From positions 162,239 through 218,772 of the forward strand of contig WELB01000090.1 in the NCBI GenBank assembly GCA_009602725.1: a stretch of 56,534 nt of DNA, given 5' to 3'. The position numbers and the translations under genes are program-made. Below the pieces are notes generated by a model that was given only the letters and a program-made list of their open reading frames with translations, was not told where the DNA came from and made no database searches. Shown piece after piece: positions 34,601 through 52,848 of the stretch. The stretch comes from Spirogloea muscicola. Its lineage: Eukaryota > Streptophyta > Zygnematophyceae > Spirogloeales > Spirogloeaceae. The first letter of the stretch is position 1. Every line of letters starts with the position of its first letter.

Positions 34601-35907
34601 GGATCCCTTCATCAGGTGGCTCGCTCATGAACACTGGCCTGTCTTACCTTGTCAGCCTAGCAAAGGACACATGTGAAGCGTTAGGAGAATATATTGGGGA
34701 GCCAACCGCCAACACCCGGTTTGCGAAGATTCTTCCTTGTGTCGATCTCCAAGCAGTCAACTCAACCGCCACCGTGGAGCAGGCGACAGCCAACCGTCTT
34801 GCCGCTCTTGTCACTAGTGCTGTTCGCAACAGCACGTCTGTGAAGGCTGCCATCAATGGCACAATCCAGGGCATATGCAGCCCCTACGGGCCTGCCCCGG
34901 ACTATGTTTTCATGCGAACATGTCCACCTGGCTATGTCAGTCCTGCTGCGGCAGCCCTGGTGAGAGCACCTGTAAAGGCGGCAAGGATGTCCGGAGAAAG
35001 GCAGAACTCTATGTTAGGCACTGCATTGGCTCTCTGCATACGTGAAGTGTCGGAGCCTGCGAGTATCTGTCACATCTGAACGGAAGACATAACTGCATTT
35101 GCTGCATTCTCTGTGCAGACACTCGTACCGTACAACTGCACGACAAACTCAGCGGACCAGTGCGGCAAGCAGCATTTGATACCCACGACCCTCTTCCAGC
35201 AACTGCAAAATGCCCTCGCTCTTACGCAGCAGCTAGTCACAAGTGTAGATCAAGTGAAAGATCTGCTTGTATGTGGGTTTGTTGTGCACGCTGTTAATAA
35301 AATCCGAAGTGACTACTGCGGCAAGGCAAAGAGCAGCGCTGTGGAGATATGGATTGGTAGGCCTTTGACTGCTTTCTCAGTGCAGGCTGTCCAAGCTTGA
35401 TGTATTACTGTGAAGTGATTCATTTCCGCATTTCTGTGGCAAGTAATGCCTGATCTGTCATTGCTTCTTAGTTGATTGTGGCTTTTACTGGAGCACACAG
35501 TTGCATGATGCGCTGCACACTGACATATTAGCAGTGATCTTTGCACAGGCTTTGCCGTGGCCAGCGGAGGCGCGATCATTCTTGCCGTGTCCATGCTCTT
35601 CTACCTCAGGAGAGTGAAGCGCATGCAGGGCTTTGACGACTTTGAGATGGAGGGCGCCGCTGCAGAGTACGATCTCAAGCCGCCGCCTGAGGCTGCATAT
35701 GCCTCCAAGCGCAGAGGTGCGGTGCCGCCACCGGCGGCCTATCAGGATCCTCCGCTTCGGAAGGCCCCGTCCACCAGGAGCCCTTCCTCCAGTGCCAACT
35801 CTAGGGAAGCGCTGCCCGCTTATGCAAAGGCACATGCCAACCGGCCTACTGGCTCATCATCGTGGGCTTCCAAGAAGCGCGGAGAGTTCCCTGTGCAGTA
35901 TGCATAG
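31674..35907 (+). CDS. Multi-pass membrane protein of the plant At2g12400 type
   Basis: A plant/algal membrane protein family of unclear function, resembling tweety/prominin-like proteins in layout. Exon 1 from 31674 encodes a signal-peptide-like start (SFILAAAVLLPCALTGVSAS). Exon 2 (32347-32481): TDPLGSFETYNGGWDVTNKH then YWG, the family's most conserved block. Exon 3 (32747-32937): membrane segment VAIGWVLLGVLFVCIPLF followed by CCFCRRRE, then WLAVFGILIA. Exon 4 (33243-33412): lumenal helices. Exon 5 (33650-33764): heptad-like QAAVDVQRQVHHRKHQIDD. Then come membrane segments at ~33990-34030 and ~34400-34465. A Cys-containing extracellular part follows: KDTCEALGEYIGEPTANTRF and KILPCVD at ~34655-34760, then ~35119-35355 with IRSDYC. 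The last exon (~35549-35907) has the final membrane segment AIILAVSMLFYLRRVK and a Pro/Ser-rich cytosolic tail. The link between exons 1 and 2 is not in phase with the simplest splice, so an exon may be missing. Confidence 0.75.
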
Positions 35908-36558
35908 GTCCCCACCCAATTCTTACGGGCATTGACGGTGTAGTGCTGGACATGCTAAGTCAATGTTACTTAGGATCAGATGTGTATAATGATCTCTCCC
36001 CCCTGATGGACCTGAATAATTTAGACACTTTTGCAGGTAGAGCTTTGCAACACCTCCAGACGCCATAGATCTATTAAAAAGACAATGCAGACACGCCTTT
36101 GCTTGCGTGCTGCGCACCTCATCTGCCTCCTAAGTGAAAGCAGAGCAAGACTTCAGCTATTCTTGTGTTAGGACCTAGTGTACCAAAGTGTTGTCTGAGA
36201 GTGCGTGCGCCTCTTGCACGCTGTCAACCTCCTTACGGATCTTCAAAAAGTTATTGCAGCCTGATGGCCCTGACCTAAACTCTACGATAGCCATGACCCC
36301 ACCCGAAACCCACCCAATAGACTACTGACAAACCAATTGGTAGATCACTGTGCCACCCGCTTAAGCTTACCTTTTACCTTGGCAAGTGCGCTGCCAGTGC
36401 TAGAGCATCTCAGCGTTGGCAGCCTCATGGGTTGTACATGGCATGGTCAACAAAATTCGCGACGCATTGCACAATTTGACTTTCTGGTCCAGGCTAAGTT
36501 GATATTCTGTACACGTGCTGCATGAGCAGCCAGCCATACTAGGTCAACAAACAGAGCG
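35908..36558. other. Convergent intergenic region
   Basis: Lies between the 3' ends of the membrane-protein gene and the PRP22 helicase gene. I see no coding exon and no copies of the dispersed repeats. Confidence 0.5.
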
Positions 36559-42447
<5,889 letters not shown>

Positions 42448-43074
42448 GCGCCGCCGTTGGCGTCGCGGGCCGGCGCGGCGCGCGGTTGGCCGGGAGGCGG
42501 CCAGCCCCCGCGTCGAGGCCCTCGCCCCGGCCGCTTGAGCCCGCTCCCTTGCCTGCGCCGTCGCCAGCGTCGCGAGTCAGGTTGCCGCAGCTGCCGTTGC
42601 CAAGGAGGTGCAGCCTCTTGATCAGTCGGCCATGCTGCAATGCTACTGCAGCTGCGTGGGATCGAAGCTGCATGGCTTCCCAAAGCGCAGCCCTTTCAAA
42701 GCGGTCGGGGCAGGCACCTGACTAAGGCATCGCTGTTGACTCTTGCAGGCCAGTGCCAGCCAATCGTCCTGCTTCGTATACAGCGGCAGACCCACTGCTC
42801 TTTGTCAGGTCAGCATTATGTCTGCGGGCCGCTCTACAGTCAGATGCTTTAAATGACCTCCTTGCCTTCAAGACATTTCTCATTCAACAAGCACGGTGCT
42901 TCTATCTCTTCATTGTCGCTTGGACCACTTTCAGGCCTAGGCGATGCGGTCCTTCCTCTCCTGAAGCGCTCGACAGAGGCCACTTACGCTGCGTGAGCCC
43001 CCTTCCTGAGCAATGCTTACATCTGTACAGTGCCAGTAGTACACCACGCAGTGCGAGTTGATCCCTCTGAGTCT
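42448..43074. other. Divergent intergenic region (PRP22 / E2)
   Basis: GC-rich up to about 42560, then ordinary composition to the E2 start codon. It may hold the rest of the PRP22 5' end and a shared bidirectional promoter. No repeat units were recognised, and no exon could be tied to PRP22. Confidence 0.4.
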
Positions 43075-46000
43075 ATGCTGTTTGCCTCCATCTACCAGAT
43101 TGCTGGTGGAGTGCGGTGCTTCTCTTCCGATGGTAAGCTTATACTTGACATGGACGGTAGAACGTCTGCATTCGGCCTAACATGCCACCCTGTCACTCTC
43201 ATTCTTAGTTGGTAGCCAACCTAGATTGGAATTGCTTGACCTACATTGTGGCAGAATTGCCGGCGCATACTATGTTGGAGATGCCGAAGCTCTCGCCCAC
43301 AGAGGACGTGGTAATGACTAGCCTACTAACTAGCCCTCAATATGGCAAGATCATAGTCTACATGCAATTTCTTGGAAGTGCGGATACGTAGATATGTATT
43401 ATTAGCAAGACCAGCTTCAGGATGTATTCCAGTGCTAGTGTCGCAGCGTGACAGCTAGCTGAGCACCCATTCCACTAACATAGGTGCTCTTGCGGATGTC
43501 AGACAGGGGCAAACCTTTTGGAGTGGAAGAAAAAGGAAGGAGAAGCGGTAGGTGTCCTTGCTTCTCATCTTAAGTACTAAGATTACTGGCTTGTCACAAA
43601 GTATGTCTAGGATCTCATAAGCAATGCATCTCGATTGTGCAACTTCAATTGGATACGGTATCCAGCAGATTTGGCAATTCTCCTTGCTGTATTTATACAC
43701 GAGAAAGTACAGGTGGCTGCTGGAGATGTACTGTTTCTTGTTGAGACTGATAAGGCAACTGTGGAGGAGGTCTCCCAGGAGGATGGGTGAGTAGAATATT
43801 CGAGTGATGTTTCCCTGCACCTATTCTTCTCAGCATGTCACGGTTGGCCAAGCTTTCTGGCTAGCATCCTACCTCGCCTGGAGCCTTCCTAGCTTGATGT
43901 CCAAGATATACGCAATGCAGGTTCCTGGCAAAAATCCTTGTTCCTGGTGGAAGCAACGACGTCAAGTTCCAGTCGCCAGTGGGGATCCTGGTAAGCGTTA
44001 GTCCTCTGCATCAGCTGAATTGTTTGCTTCCAAGGTGGTCGGCGCGTGGGGGCCATTGCCCAATTTGCCAGGAGTACGAAACTGTTGTTGGCAGAGATGG
44101 GTCCGAGTTTAAGACCAGACCAACTTATATTGCTTGACGCAGAGAGAGCCGCGGATTTGTTGAAGCTGATCTGCTACCTGCTGTGGTTGCTCACAAGTTC
44201 TTGTATGAACAAGTCCGTTGTAGGTCGAAGAGGAAGGAGACATGGCTGCATTTGGTAACTTTGACTCTGGACAGGATAGGACAGAAGAAAGCACCTCATC
44301 ATCCAAGAAAGAGGACTCAGCTGCAGAGAGCTCCTCATCACCTGAGAAAGAGGACTCAGTCTCTGCTCCTTCTAGTCCTCCTTCTACTAAGAAGGAGGAG
44401 TATAAATTGCCAGAAAAGCTGTGGCCTTCTGCCAGACGCCTTCTAGTTGAAAGTGGTATTGATCCAGCTACTATTACCGCTACTGGACCTCACGGTTTAT
44501 ACACGAAGTGGGACGTCCAAGTTGCCATAGATGGTGGAAGATCCCAAAAGAAATCAGACAGAGGACCAGAAGAAGCACAGGAATCACAAAAGGAGGCTTC
44601 CCCTACCCCCTCCCCCTCTCCATCTAAGTCCGAAAAGGCAGCCAAGTCCGAGAAGCAAGCCCAGAAGCAGGCCCCCTCACAGACAGGCATGGCTTCCCCA
44701 GGGCAGGGCGAGTTTACTGACATTCCAATGTCACAGATACGAAAGGTTGTATTGCAGACCCATCAATCTTGACATGGTGTTGCCCTGCAAGTAGGACCAG
44801 TGTCTCAAGGGCTGTAGCAGTCACACTGAGGTCAATCTGGACAGCTTTGCGGCAATGTAGCTCTTGGAACCTTCATAAATGTCCTCATGATTGTCAGCAG
44901 TCTTGGCAGCCTGACATGCTTTCAACCATCATGACAGGTGATCGCAAAGCGATTGCTTGAGTCAAAGCAAACAACTCCGCATCTCTATATTGGAGCTGGT
45001 AGATGCACTTCCCTTCGTTCTTGAGCTTTGCGACCTGGCCATCACTGGCATTGACAAACATGCCAAGAGGGATGCTTAGCAATGAGGATCGGCATTTAGC
45101 TGCATTGATTGCTTGTGTTGTCTTGCATTGGTCAGCTCTTCTCTTCTTCTGATTTGACATCTAAAATGCCGTTGACAGTATAACACTTTTCATGTTAGAG
45201 ATATTGTTTTTGTGGTCGGCCTTGTGGGCTGTACTTGTGTCAGCCACTACTCTACTCTTGATGAACAGCCTTCCACGCCTTCTGTGCTCTTGGCAGAGGC
45301 AAATCTTGATGGCACATTGAAGTTGCGGAAGGAGCTAAAGGGTACACATTACTCGACACCTCTGTAAAGATTGATATTGGTGAATGAAGTGATTTGACGT
45401 CTTAGCTGTGTTCTTATATTCGTGGCTTTGGCTCCTGCAATCATGCTGTTGCAGAAAAGCATTCCGTCACGATCTCCGTGAATGACTTCGTCATCAAGGC
45501 AGTTGCTATGGCTCTAAAGCAGGTTCCAGAGGCCAATGGTGCGTTTCTTCTTAGTGGATTGCTTCTCTTTTGAGTTGTATCTATTTCTGTCTCTTACTTT
45601 CAGCATTCTCATGATCTTGTGAAGCATGGAATCAACACACTATGTCACAGTAAATTTGCCTGGACTTGAAATACCACTCGCCTTGGTCAATCGCGTCCCT
45701 TAGATGTTCGCTTAGAATGGACTGGCAGCCTGCTTACATGAAGACGTTGCTGTGATCAGTTCACTGGGATACCAAGTTGGAGGAAGTCGTTACGAACAAG
45801 AGCATCGACATTTGTGTCGCAGTTGCAACTGATAAAGTACGTAGGGATGTCAGAGAAGAGATATCATCCTAGTATCACAAGACTCTTTTAAGAAGCTCAC
45901 AGGGGCAGTGCTAAGCAGTGTGCTTGCGAGAAGAATGCTTATTGCCTGGATCTATGCATATATTCTTGGCATTTTCATAGGCATGTCCAAGAATTTTCGG

Positions 46001-47636
46001 GACATGACATGAGAAATGTGACTGATTGTCACCTTGTCATCGTCTTCATCTATCTTGTAGCCTTGACTCAGTGATTCTCATCTTTCTTCTCAGGGGCTTT
46101 TGACGCCCATTGTGAAGGATGCAGACAAGAAGAGCCTCTCAATGATATCTGCAGAGGTTGTCCACTATTCCTGTCCTGCTTTTGAATAGCTACATGAGTT
46201 GCCAGCAAGATGGTTTGTTGCTCTTCTCTTGTTTCATCTTGTGCTTTGACACAATAAAATTTCAGATGTAAATTCTGCTGTCACAAGAAGTCTTGTTATG
46301 CAGTTGATCACATCCTCTTTAACAAAGTTGGCTTCCAAGATGATGTGAAAGCTTGTCATACATTGCGGGTGCATACTTGTCACTCAGAGGAGTGGTTCTA
46401 GTGTCAAGATCTGATCTTTGGGAGTAAGAGAATGTTATAGGCTCGTGGTGTTGACAATGATGACCTTGCCAAACCTTTTGCAGGTCAAATCTTTGGCGGA
46501 GAAGGCAAGGACAGGAAAGTTAAAACCAGAAGAATTTACAGGGGGCAGCTTCACGTAAGACACAATTTATTCCGCAAGGTGCTATTTAAGGTGCTATCTA
46601 GTTGCAGGTGCTTGCTGCATGGTGTGCACTCAACGAATTTGATTTATACTGAATGCTCTAAGTTTGGCATTGCTTCTCCCGCCTTTTGCAGGATATCCAA
46701 CCTGGGCATGTACTCTGTAGATCGCTTCACAGCTATCATCAACCCTCCACAGGTCTGTGCTGGTAATGCCTTGGCTGTTCGGTTGCTTTGTACCGGAAGG
46801 TCCTGTTGATGAGGGTAGAAGCTGCCTTGAAAGCATGGCATGGTGTTATGCTGCTACTGTTACTCTGTCAGCCTCTGTCTGCCTGCGTGTTGTAGTTGCA
46901 CAGGAGCCTTTGTTTTCTGACTCCATCATGCCACCTGCATCCAATGACCAGGCTGGCATACTAGCAATCGGGAGGGGCGACAAGGTGGCCAAGTGGCAGG
47001 AGGACCCTGACGGTCAGAAGACCACATGACCCTTTTGTGCAAATTCTCCAGAAGCTTCGAGAAGCTATGACTACATCTTCTCTAAATTTCCTCAATGCAG
47101 GATGAGCTGGAGAATATGCCGCGCTACTGCAACCCCTTGCTTGAAGTCAATCCGAAGACCCTCCTCTTTGCTTTTCACCAAATCAAGCACTGTAGGATGG
47201 CAAGCACTTATCATTGCTGAAGGCTGTAGAGACATTGTCACTGCTTCAGGTACTGGAGGCAGACCAGTAACAATTACCAAGATGGAGGTTGCCCTATCAG
47301 CTGATCACCGTGCTTTGGAGGGTGAGGCTGCAGGTAATTGTGGATTTCCCCTACTTGCAAGCTTCCAGGTGTTAACGTTGGATGTTGGACAATGCATCTG
47401 CAATTGAATACCGAGCCAATTGGTGCGGTGCATGTTATGAACTGTGATGAGGGTGTGCATTGCAATAGCACAAGATAGATGTCAGTGCTCGGGTTCTCCG
47501 ACCATTATCAAGCTTGCAAGCCGATGCGTTCACAAGATGATGAAAGGACCACCTATAAGTGTGTTGCAAATGTGCAGGCAACTTCCTTGCAGCAGTGACA
47601 GCCAACCTGGAGGAGCCTGCAAGGCTGTTGCTTTGA
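43075..47636 (+). CDS. Pyruvate dehydrogenase E2, dihydrolipoamide acetyltransferase (mitochondrial type)
   Basis: Transfers acetyl groups to CoA in the PDH complex. Exon 1 (43075-43132) encodes MLFASIYQIAGGVRCFSSD, a mitochondrial-presequence-like start. Exons 43255-43310, 43507-43547, 43713-43786 and 43921-43990 make one lipoyl domain: LEMPKLSPTE, NLLEWKKKEGEA, then VETDKATVEEV with the lipoyl-Lys. Exon 44224-44745 holds a Ser/Glu-rich linker, the E3-binding domain (KLPEKLWPSARRLLVESGID, GLYTKWDV), another linker and FTDIPMSQIRK. The catalytic domain follows: IAKRLLESKQTTPHLYIG (44938-44998), 45297-45341, SVNDFVIKAVAMALKQVPEA (~45455-45539), ~45770-45837, LLTPIVKDADKKSLSMIS (~46094-46158), VKSLAEKARTGKLKPEEF, ISNLGMYSVDRFTAIINPPQ (~46692), AGILAIGRG, then SADHRALEGEAAG, ending EPARLLL at 47634-47636. 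The active-site block reads DHRALEG, Glu where DHRxxDG is usual. Most phases were checked and agree. There is one lipoyl domain only. Confidence 0.93.
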
Positions 47637-47904
47637 CAGGACCTAGTGAGTGTCTGCAAAGAGCTTCTGTCCTGCAATCCGCAGCTCACCAATGAGCTTA
47701 AGCACAAGGCGGCCTATTCTTACAAACTGGCCTTCTCGTAAAGCCTTGAATTGACCTGTGTTAGGCAAGGTCTGGCAAAAAAGGTGTCCAGCTAACAGCA
47801 AAGCTATTGCAACCACCAAGCTGTCGAAGTGGCCGGCAGCCAGCTATTTTACAATATTTTGTAGTTGGCAGGTCACTGGAGGTTTTCAAGCACGTACTAT
47901 CTTG

Positions 47905-48653
47905 CTATCTTTTCCCTTTCTTCTTGGCTCCATCAACCTTTTCACTGCGCTGCTCAGCCTCCATCTCGTCTCGCCGCTGGGCTGCTCGCATGGAAATCTC
48001 CTTGGAGATAGCGCGAGCCTGTCAGCCACGCGAAGTCCTATATAATCAGAGCCGCTTCAAGCAAGTGGAGCTGCACCAGTATCCTTACAGCAGAAGTGGC
48101 CAGACACTGCTCACTCGTACTCCATAGTCCTGCTCAGGTGCCTGGCTGTTCATGCACCAGAAAATGTGCATCCTGCAAAAGTATGCGAGCAGTAATTGCA
48201 CACAGGCTTTGGCCACGGCAGCACACCTTGTCCTGCGCCACTGCACCTTTGACAACCGAGCTGGGAGCCTTCTGCACATGCACACAAACAGACCAATGAC
48301 TATCATCAGTAGAAGCTGGCGAGGGTCTCTGCCCTTGAGAGTGGCTTTGCCATGCCCCCAAGTCGACTAGCTGTTGGCAGGCCCAGCGCTGCCTGAGAGC
48401 AGGGCACCAGGGCAGCCAGCTGCCAAGGGTGGGGGGGACAGCGCACCCAGAAGCCATACTCCATGGCCTTCTCCTTGACACGCTTCACATTGTGGCTTGG
48501 CGCCTCCTTGGGTGCGCCGCGAATTGCCCAGCCCTTGATTTTGGCCAGCACTCCTGCGCGGCTTTCCTTGACCTTGGACGCAGTGACCACCGCCGTCGAC
48601 GCCGCCCTCATCTTCTCATCGGGCCCCATGTCGGGGTTTGCCGAGCCCGCCAT
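47905..48653 (-). CDS. Small basic protein, unknown function
   Basis: Two exons join in phase 0: 48653-48447 and 48018-47905, giving 106 residues. Exon 1 starts MAGSANPDMGPDEKMRAAST and contains KVKESRAGVLAKIKGWAIRG and NVKRVKEKAMEYGFW. Exon 2 reads ARAISKEISMRAAQRRDEME, AEQRSEKVDGAKKKGKR, stop. It is Lys/Arg/Glu-rich, probably helical, with a very basic C-terminus. The frame stays open upstream of this Met to about 48923, so a longer N-terminus (possibly a presequence rich in Arg, Ala and Ser) is possible. A middle exon may also exist in the 428-base intron. It is convergent with the E2 gene, 268 bases away. Family not recognised. Confidence 0.5.
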
Positions 48654-50027
48654 TGAGGCAGGCGCCGTGCAGCTTGAGCGCCCCTGCTTCTCGTGCCTCG
48701 CTTCCTCCTCAGCCTCCTCCCGGTCAGTGAAGCCGTTGGGTAAGAGATTTGCACGACCGAGCGGCAATAGGGGCGCCGCCCGATGCAAGCATCGGCATGG
48801 CTGGGCTACCGAGACTCCGTACCGCCCATGACTGCATCGCCCGCGCCGCAAGCTCGCCGCGGTCGCGTGCAGAGTGCGCTGGAAGAGACGAGCGGCTGCT
48901 GGTGCTGACAAGGAAGCGGCCACCGAGTAAATGAGCTCTACATGTAAGGCAATGGCAGTGAGAGGCCAGCCCTACGGAACGTGCAAGGAAAGCAGTCCCC
49001 TTGACGACAGCCAGAGGCTGCAGCTGGAGCCACAGCGGCAGCCGCAGCGCCGGCGGAGCCACACCATGCGCAAGGTGGGCTGTTGGGAAGGCGCAGCACG
49101 ACCAGCTGGGCGCTTTCCCGCGCGGGAAGACGAAACTTCGCCAAGCTTCGGGGTGGTATGGGAAAAACGTGCCTTCCGGAAAGGGAGGGGTCATCAAGTA
49201 GCTGTGAGGGGGCCTAGGGGAGGGAGGTGGAGCCCCAAAGAGGGCGGAGGAGAGGGAGAGGCCGGGCTAGGCTCGCTCGGTCCAGGTGACCGCGGTTAGC
49301 CGACTCGGCCTGCGCCACGGGAAGCGCCCGGGACCCACGGCGACTGCGGTTATCCCGCCTCAGCTGGGTCCGGGCGGGCCCAACCGCCCCGCGGGCGATC
49401 AAGATGAACAGAAAGGGGCTCTTCCACGTTAAGGCCCAGTGGCTGTGAGAGGCCGGCCCAAGGTCCAAAGGGCTCGATCGGATCCGTGAACTAATGCCGG
49501 GCCCCGAGCGGGCGGGCCCCGGATCAGGGCCGCCGACGTACCGCCCCGCCCCCTGGCGGGGCCGCCACAACCGTCGTCCCCGATCAGCCCGAGGCCGCCG
49601 CCGCACCGCCGCCGCTGNGCCCGGGCGCGCGGCGGCCGCGTCGCTTGAGCTCGTTAAGCAGGCGTTCGGCCTGTGGCGCTGGCGCGGCTCGCCCGGCTGG
49701 CCGTCGATCAACTGCCCTTTGGGGGAAGTCCGGCCGGAGGAGGGCCTGACGACGATGACCGTCTGATGCGGGGCTCGTGAAGTCCGATCAAGGCCTGGCG
49801 CTTGCAGCGGTGATCTAAGCTAGCAGTCAGGCCTTGTCTGTTATATGCATACCAGGTGTAATGAGACTTCGTGCAGAATCACATCTTCGGCGTGTTCTCT
49901 TACTGAGCGTCATCTACTGAGCGTCAACCAGTATAGCCTAGAAGGCTACGTTGACACCATCTATACACCACTTATCAAGGGTGTTGGTGCTACACATGCT
50001 GCTACAGGTTAGAGGAGATAGGTGTCC
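48654..50027. other. GC-rich divergent region with hairpin repeats
   Basis: Lies between the small minus-strand gene and the MIOX gene. It contains forward hairpin units at ~48950 (GGCAGTGAGAGGCCAGCCC) and ~49440 (GGCTGTGAGAGGCCGGCCC). It also contains a GC-rich stretch at 49200-49740 with a single N at 49618, and ordinary-composition DNA from 49760. Open frames in the GC-rich part look compositional. Confidence 0.5.
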
Positions 50028-52848
50028 ATGGGGAAGCTGGTCGAGTCAACATCCTCAGAGACGACGCTTGTGCAGAAGGACTGCTACACAGCTACGCATG
50101 CAGACGCAATTCCACGTGAGGATGGTTGGCCCGACCTGTCATTACCACTTGTCGAGAATGTACGGGCGGTAATTCCTCCACCAGACTTGAACACTTTTGG
50201 GCGTGCATTCAGGTGGGCAGGCCACTCCCCGATAAGCTTGCGACAAGCTTGCGACCCTGCACACTCTGAACACTGTCCTCTCCTGCAAGCAAGCAAACGC
50301 TGTCATCAAATTGACGTATGTCTCATCTTGTCAGGCAGGCTCTTCTACTCTCAGTCTAGTGTGGCCTGTTTGCAGACAGTATGAAGAGACCCATGACCGG
50401 CAGAGTAATATCGAGGAGTTCTACTTTTCAAATCACGTCAATCAAACCTTTGACTTCGTAAGTAACGAGAAAGGCCATCAACTGATCTTAAACTGCGCAT
50501 GTACCTGGACATTTGCTTGCTGCTATCAAATGACTGAAGGCTAATCTAGCTGTCTGCTTTTAGTGTGGGGATAAGTTGACTCGGCTTGGTGAATCCAGCC
50601 CCTTCACTGGTGCTCAGCCTTTTCAATGTGGCACCTGAAAAATTGTTCTTCGGCAAACGCTCTGCAAGCAGGTTCAAAGAATGCACAGGGAGCACTTGCA
50701 ATTTGATAAGGCTGTGATGACTATCTGGGAAGCTGCTGAGCTTCTCAACCAATTTGTGGACGAGAGTGACCCGGATCTGGACGAGCCGCAGATTGAGCAC
50801 CTCCTGCAAACAGCAGAAGCAATCCGGAAAGGTCATCCTGAGGATGACTGGTTTCACTTGACAGGCTTTATCCATGGTATGCTGCAAGTCCCCTTCGCTT
50901 GCAGCACTCAGCACCAAGTATAGTGCAGTCGCAGCAGGGTTGCATTGTTCTTTCACGTGATCAGTGAGGCCCACGAGGAATAGGCGATGCACTTTGGCTT
51001 CAAAGTGCATCGCCTGGCAGCTTGAGACACTACCTGAAGAGCTTGTTTATTATCAAGCTTTTATATCACATTGCAGCTGAAGCTTACACTTCTAACCATC
51101 AGCCTCTTCGAAGGAGCTCAAACTCATTCACTCTTTAGATCTGCTTACATCTGTGCAGGACACTGAACTTGCAAATTCTATCACGATGTGCAGATCTGGG
51201 GAAGGTTTTGTTGCACCCCAAGTGGGGGAACCAACAACAGTGGGCAGTTGTGGGTGAGTCCTCCGTCTTTCTCAGTCACAGAGATCAACTGCTATAGCTC
51301 GAGAATGGTTGTGCATTTATCCGTGTTGGTGACGGTGAAGGCTGACCATGACTTCTTGCTGGTCGTAGATCACATAAGCGGGTTGTGCTAAAGGGAGGGA
51401 GTAAAGAACTCCACTGAGGCAGTGTTAGCCATCCCCAGTCTATCGCCACAAGTCCGTATTCCCATGGCCTGTTTTGTCTGCGTGCAGGTGACACATTTCC
51501 AGTAGGCTGCAGGTTTGATGATAGAATAGTACACTACAAGGTGCGTCGTGCTGACACAGTTCAGAATAAGACACATAGACACAGAATAAGACACAGAATG
51601 CCCACATAAGGAGCATGTGAGCAGGAGCTCAGTGCCTCTGCCCAGGCTTGAGCTGATGGTGAAGACATATTTGAGAACAATATTCAGCAGCCTCAACGTA
51701 GAGAATGTTATTTTTGTCTTGCTCTACAGTACTTTGCTTACAATGAGGACAACAAAGACGAAAGATACTGCACAAGCAATGGTGTGTACAGCCCTGGTTG
51801 TGGTCTTGACAATGTCACTATGTCATGGGGACATGATGAGTACATGTATCAGGTTTGCCCCAGACTTTACACCTACCTGATGTTGTGGAACTACCGAGTC
51901 AAATACGTTGCAAGGTACTATAGATGTGTCGGCTTGCAGCACTTCAATTGTTGCAGCAAGGACTGGTCAGCCTAGGCATGTCTACCAAGTGTGCATTTGA
52001 AGTGCTTAGTACCAGTACAGGAAGGAACAATCTATTGTTCTTTCCTGTGAAAGTATATCCTGCTTTTCTGTGTGGGTGACACTGAATCCACTGTGAGTAC
52101 TAATTGACAGACCCAAGCCATCACAAGTAGGAGCCTAAGCGAAGTCTTTGGCTGTTGGCATCAGGTCATGGTGAGAAACGGCACGACGCTCCCTCCTCAG
52201 GCCCTGTTTATTGTCCGTTATCATTCCTTCTATGGTGAGAAGCTCGATCTGCAGCCCCACATGTTGCTTGCTTACGTAATCCTTTGGTCCACCTTCTTAT
52301 CCAAAATGGCCTATGACAGTCATTTGCTGGCCCTCTGCAGCACTGCATAAAGAAGGTGCCTATCAACATCTGCTCAGTGACTCTGACAGACAAATGCTAC
52401 CTTGGCTGCACGAGTTCAAGTGTGTATTTGTGACATGCTGACCAATTGTGACATATTTCCTGTAACATGGGTTGGCTATATCAAGACAAGAGAGACTGAG
52501 ACGTATTGCAGTCTTATCTTTTTGGGCTTGCTAAGTGCTTGAGAATCAGACTGAACAAGGTCACTCTTGTTGGTGTGACTGGGCAGCAAGCACGACCTTT
52601 ACAGCAAGAGCAAAGTCCGCTGTTCAGTACGTGAGTTAAGACCGTATTATCAGTCTCTTATTGACAAGGTGAGAAGACCTGCCATTTCCAGCCGAGTGCT
52701 TAAGCACACAACACTGAGTTGCTCAATTGCAGCAGTAAATTTTTTGTCCGCATCTGTATTGTAACTACTACTTGTGTGGCTATGTCAACTTCCATGCCTT
52801 AAAATTCATCTGGTGCTGCAGTACTTCCCTTCCACACTTCGCTGGTGA
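50028..52848 (+). CDS. MIOX: Myo-inositol oxygenase (MIOX)
   Basis: Oxidises myo-inositol to D-glucuronate at a di-iron centre, feeding UDP-glucuronate or ascorbate synthesis in plants. Ten exons, all in phase: 50028-50212, 50376-50457, 50672-50876, 51194-51253, 51488-51540, 51730-51852, 52165-52234, 52341-52419, 52587-52668, 52822-52848, giving 321 residues, close to plant MIOX. Family blocks in order: [50 protein letters not shown] region (GFIH then [12 protein letters not shown]), [62 protein letters not shown], and the end YFPSTLRW. The metal ligands expected of the family are all visible: His in IEHLLQ, the His-Asp pair split by the intron at 50877 (IH/DLGK), His in WGHDEY, His in RYHSFY and Asp in NKHDLY. 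The start Met at 50028 is chosen as the first with good context; another lies two codons upstream. Confidence 0.96.
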
